Assembly: GCA_002479715.1 (NCBI GenBank)
Contig: DLOT01000073.1
Span: 1-13,241, forward strand
Direction: 5' to 3'
DNA: 13,241 bases
From: Ruminococcus sp. UBA7477
Lineage (GTDB): Bacteria; Bacillota; Clostridia; Oscillospirales; Ruminococcaceae
Part shown: positions 12,784 through 13,241 of the stretch, piece by piece
Layout of the letters: each line of letters opens with the position of its first letter
How positions within the stretch are numbered: the stretch's first letter is position 1
Notes under the pieces: model-generated
What the model was told of the DNA's origin: nothing
Databases searched by the model: none
What the model saw: the letters and a program-made list of their open reading frames with translations, nothing else
Position numbers and translations under genes: made by a program

Positions 12784-13241
12784 ATGGATAAATTAACAGT
12801 CTCGGCTTCTCCGCACATAAGAGGCAGCGCCTCGACCGCTAAAATAATGGGCAACGTTATAGTTGCGCTTCTGCCGGCGGTAATAGCGGCAACAGTGATT
12901 TTCGGCGGAAGAGCCTTAATACTTATCTCGGTATGTGTGTTTTCCGCTATCATATGGGAGCGCCTTGCAAACATAGTAATGCAGAAGCCCAACTCGACCA
13001 ACGATCTGTCTGCCGCAGTCACGGGTCTGATATTGGCGCTCAATCTTCCGCAGAGTCTGCCGTATTGGATGGCGGTCATCGGAACGTTTGTGGCAATAGT
13101 CATCGTTAAACAGCTGTTCGGCGGGCTTGGTCAGAACTTTGCAAACCCTGCGATCGTCGCAAGGATAGTGCTGTTTGCTTCTTTCCCGTCGGCAATGACC
13201 GCATGGGTCGAGCCGTTCAGCTGTGATGCTGCAACGGGGGC
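12784..13241 (+). CDS. rnfD: Electron transport complex subunit RnfD, 5' part
   Basis: The first 152 codons of RnfD are in the window; the gene runs off the right edge. RnfD is a membrane subunit of the Rnf complex (NqrB/RnfD family) carrying covalent FMN. It begins MDKLTVSASPHIRG, the usual start in Clostridia. Hydrophobic helices follow at about residues 22-40, 44-60, 76-92 and 95-112. The segment LFGGLGQNFANPAIVARI at 111-128 is a family hallmark. The last visible residues, CDAATG plus two bases of an Ala codon (GC), fit the TGA(T/S) flavinylation motif targeted by ApbE. The intergenic gap from rnfC is 50 nt. An in-frame TTG at 12763 is a less likely start because homologues begin at the chosen Met. 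Confidence 0.93.
   Translation, partial: MDKLTVSASPHIRGSASTAKIMGNVIVALLPAVIAATVIFGGRALILISVCVFSAIIWERLANIVMQKPNSTNDLSAAVTGLILALNLPQSLPYWMAVIGTFVAIVIVKQLFGGLGQNFANPAIVARIVLFASFPSAMTAWVEPFSCDAATG

Overview
The window looks like chromosomal DNA of a Gram-positive, spore-forming (or formerly spore-forming) anaerobe of the class Clostridia, probably close to Ruminococcus or its relatives. This is inferred from GGAGG-type ribosome binding sites, AT-rich sigma-A promoters, a cotJ spore-coat cluster, the secG-rnr pair, a LytTR/LiaF-like pair and an Rnf complex next to apbE. No rRNA, tRNA, CRISPR array, complete transposase or phage module was seen.

Layout. Positions 1-378 are non-coding, with two tandem short palindromes, a nested stem-loop that may be a terminator, and two candidate promoters for the next genes. 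Positions 379-1551 (+) hold a two-gene regulatory unit: a stand-alone LytTR DNA-binding protein and a four-helix membrane protein with a LiaF-like C-terminal domain, closed by a terminator near 1594-1638. Positions about 1744-3777 are a scar-like mosaic of broken genes. They include an orphan 29-codon C-terminal tail (-), the C-terminal third of a DUF262/DUF1524 (GmrSD-like) protein (-), and an N-terminal piece of a family 2 glycosyltransferase fused in frame to a DUF5131 protein that has lost its N-terminus (+). The mosaic ends in a cotJC gene cut off after about 62 codons. The cotJA-cotJB-cotJC' genes (-, 4452-3736) overlap one another and follow a promoter-like match to the sporulation sigma factors.

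Positions 4573-7200 (+) are housekeeping: a strong promoter, secG (SecYEG translocon), a terminator and rnr (RNase R). Between 10322 and 7166 (-) lies a tightly packed unit of a histidine phosphatase, a DUF975-like membrane protein and an RluA-family pseudouridine synthase, overlapping by 4 and 11 nt. A cyclophilin-like-fold lipoprotein gene carrying a +1 frameshift follows; a terminator that works in both directions separates this unit from rnr.

Positions 10240-13241 (+) carry apbE, rnfC and the start of rnfD. ApbE-type enzymes attach FMN covalently to Rnf subunits. The window stops inside what looks like the flavinylation motif of RnfD, so enzyme, electron-input subunit and flavoprotein substrate are encoded together. 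The apbE promoter faces the promoter of the opposite operon, so both transcripts start toward each other.

No clear new defence or mobile system is visible. The most unusual parts are the gene-fragment mosaic with its in-frame chimera, the LytTR/LiaF-like unit, and several local structures (covarying palindromes, facing promoters, a hairpin over the rnfD ribosome binding site).
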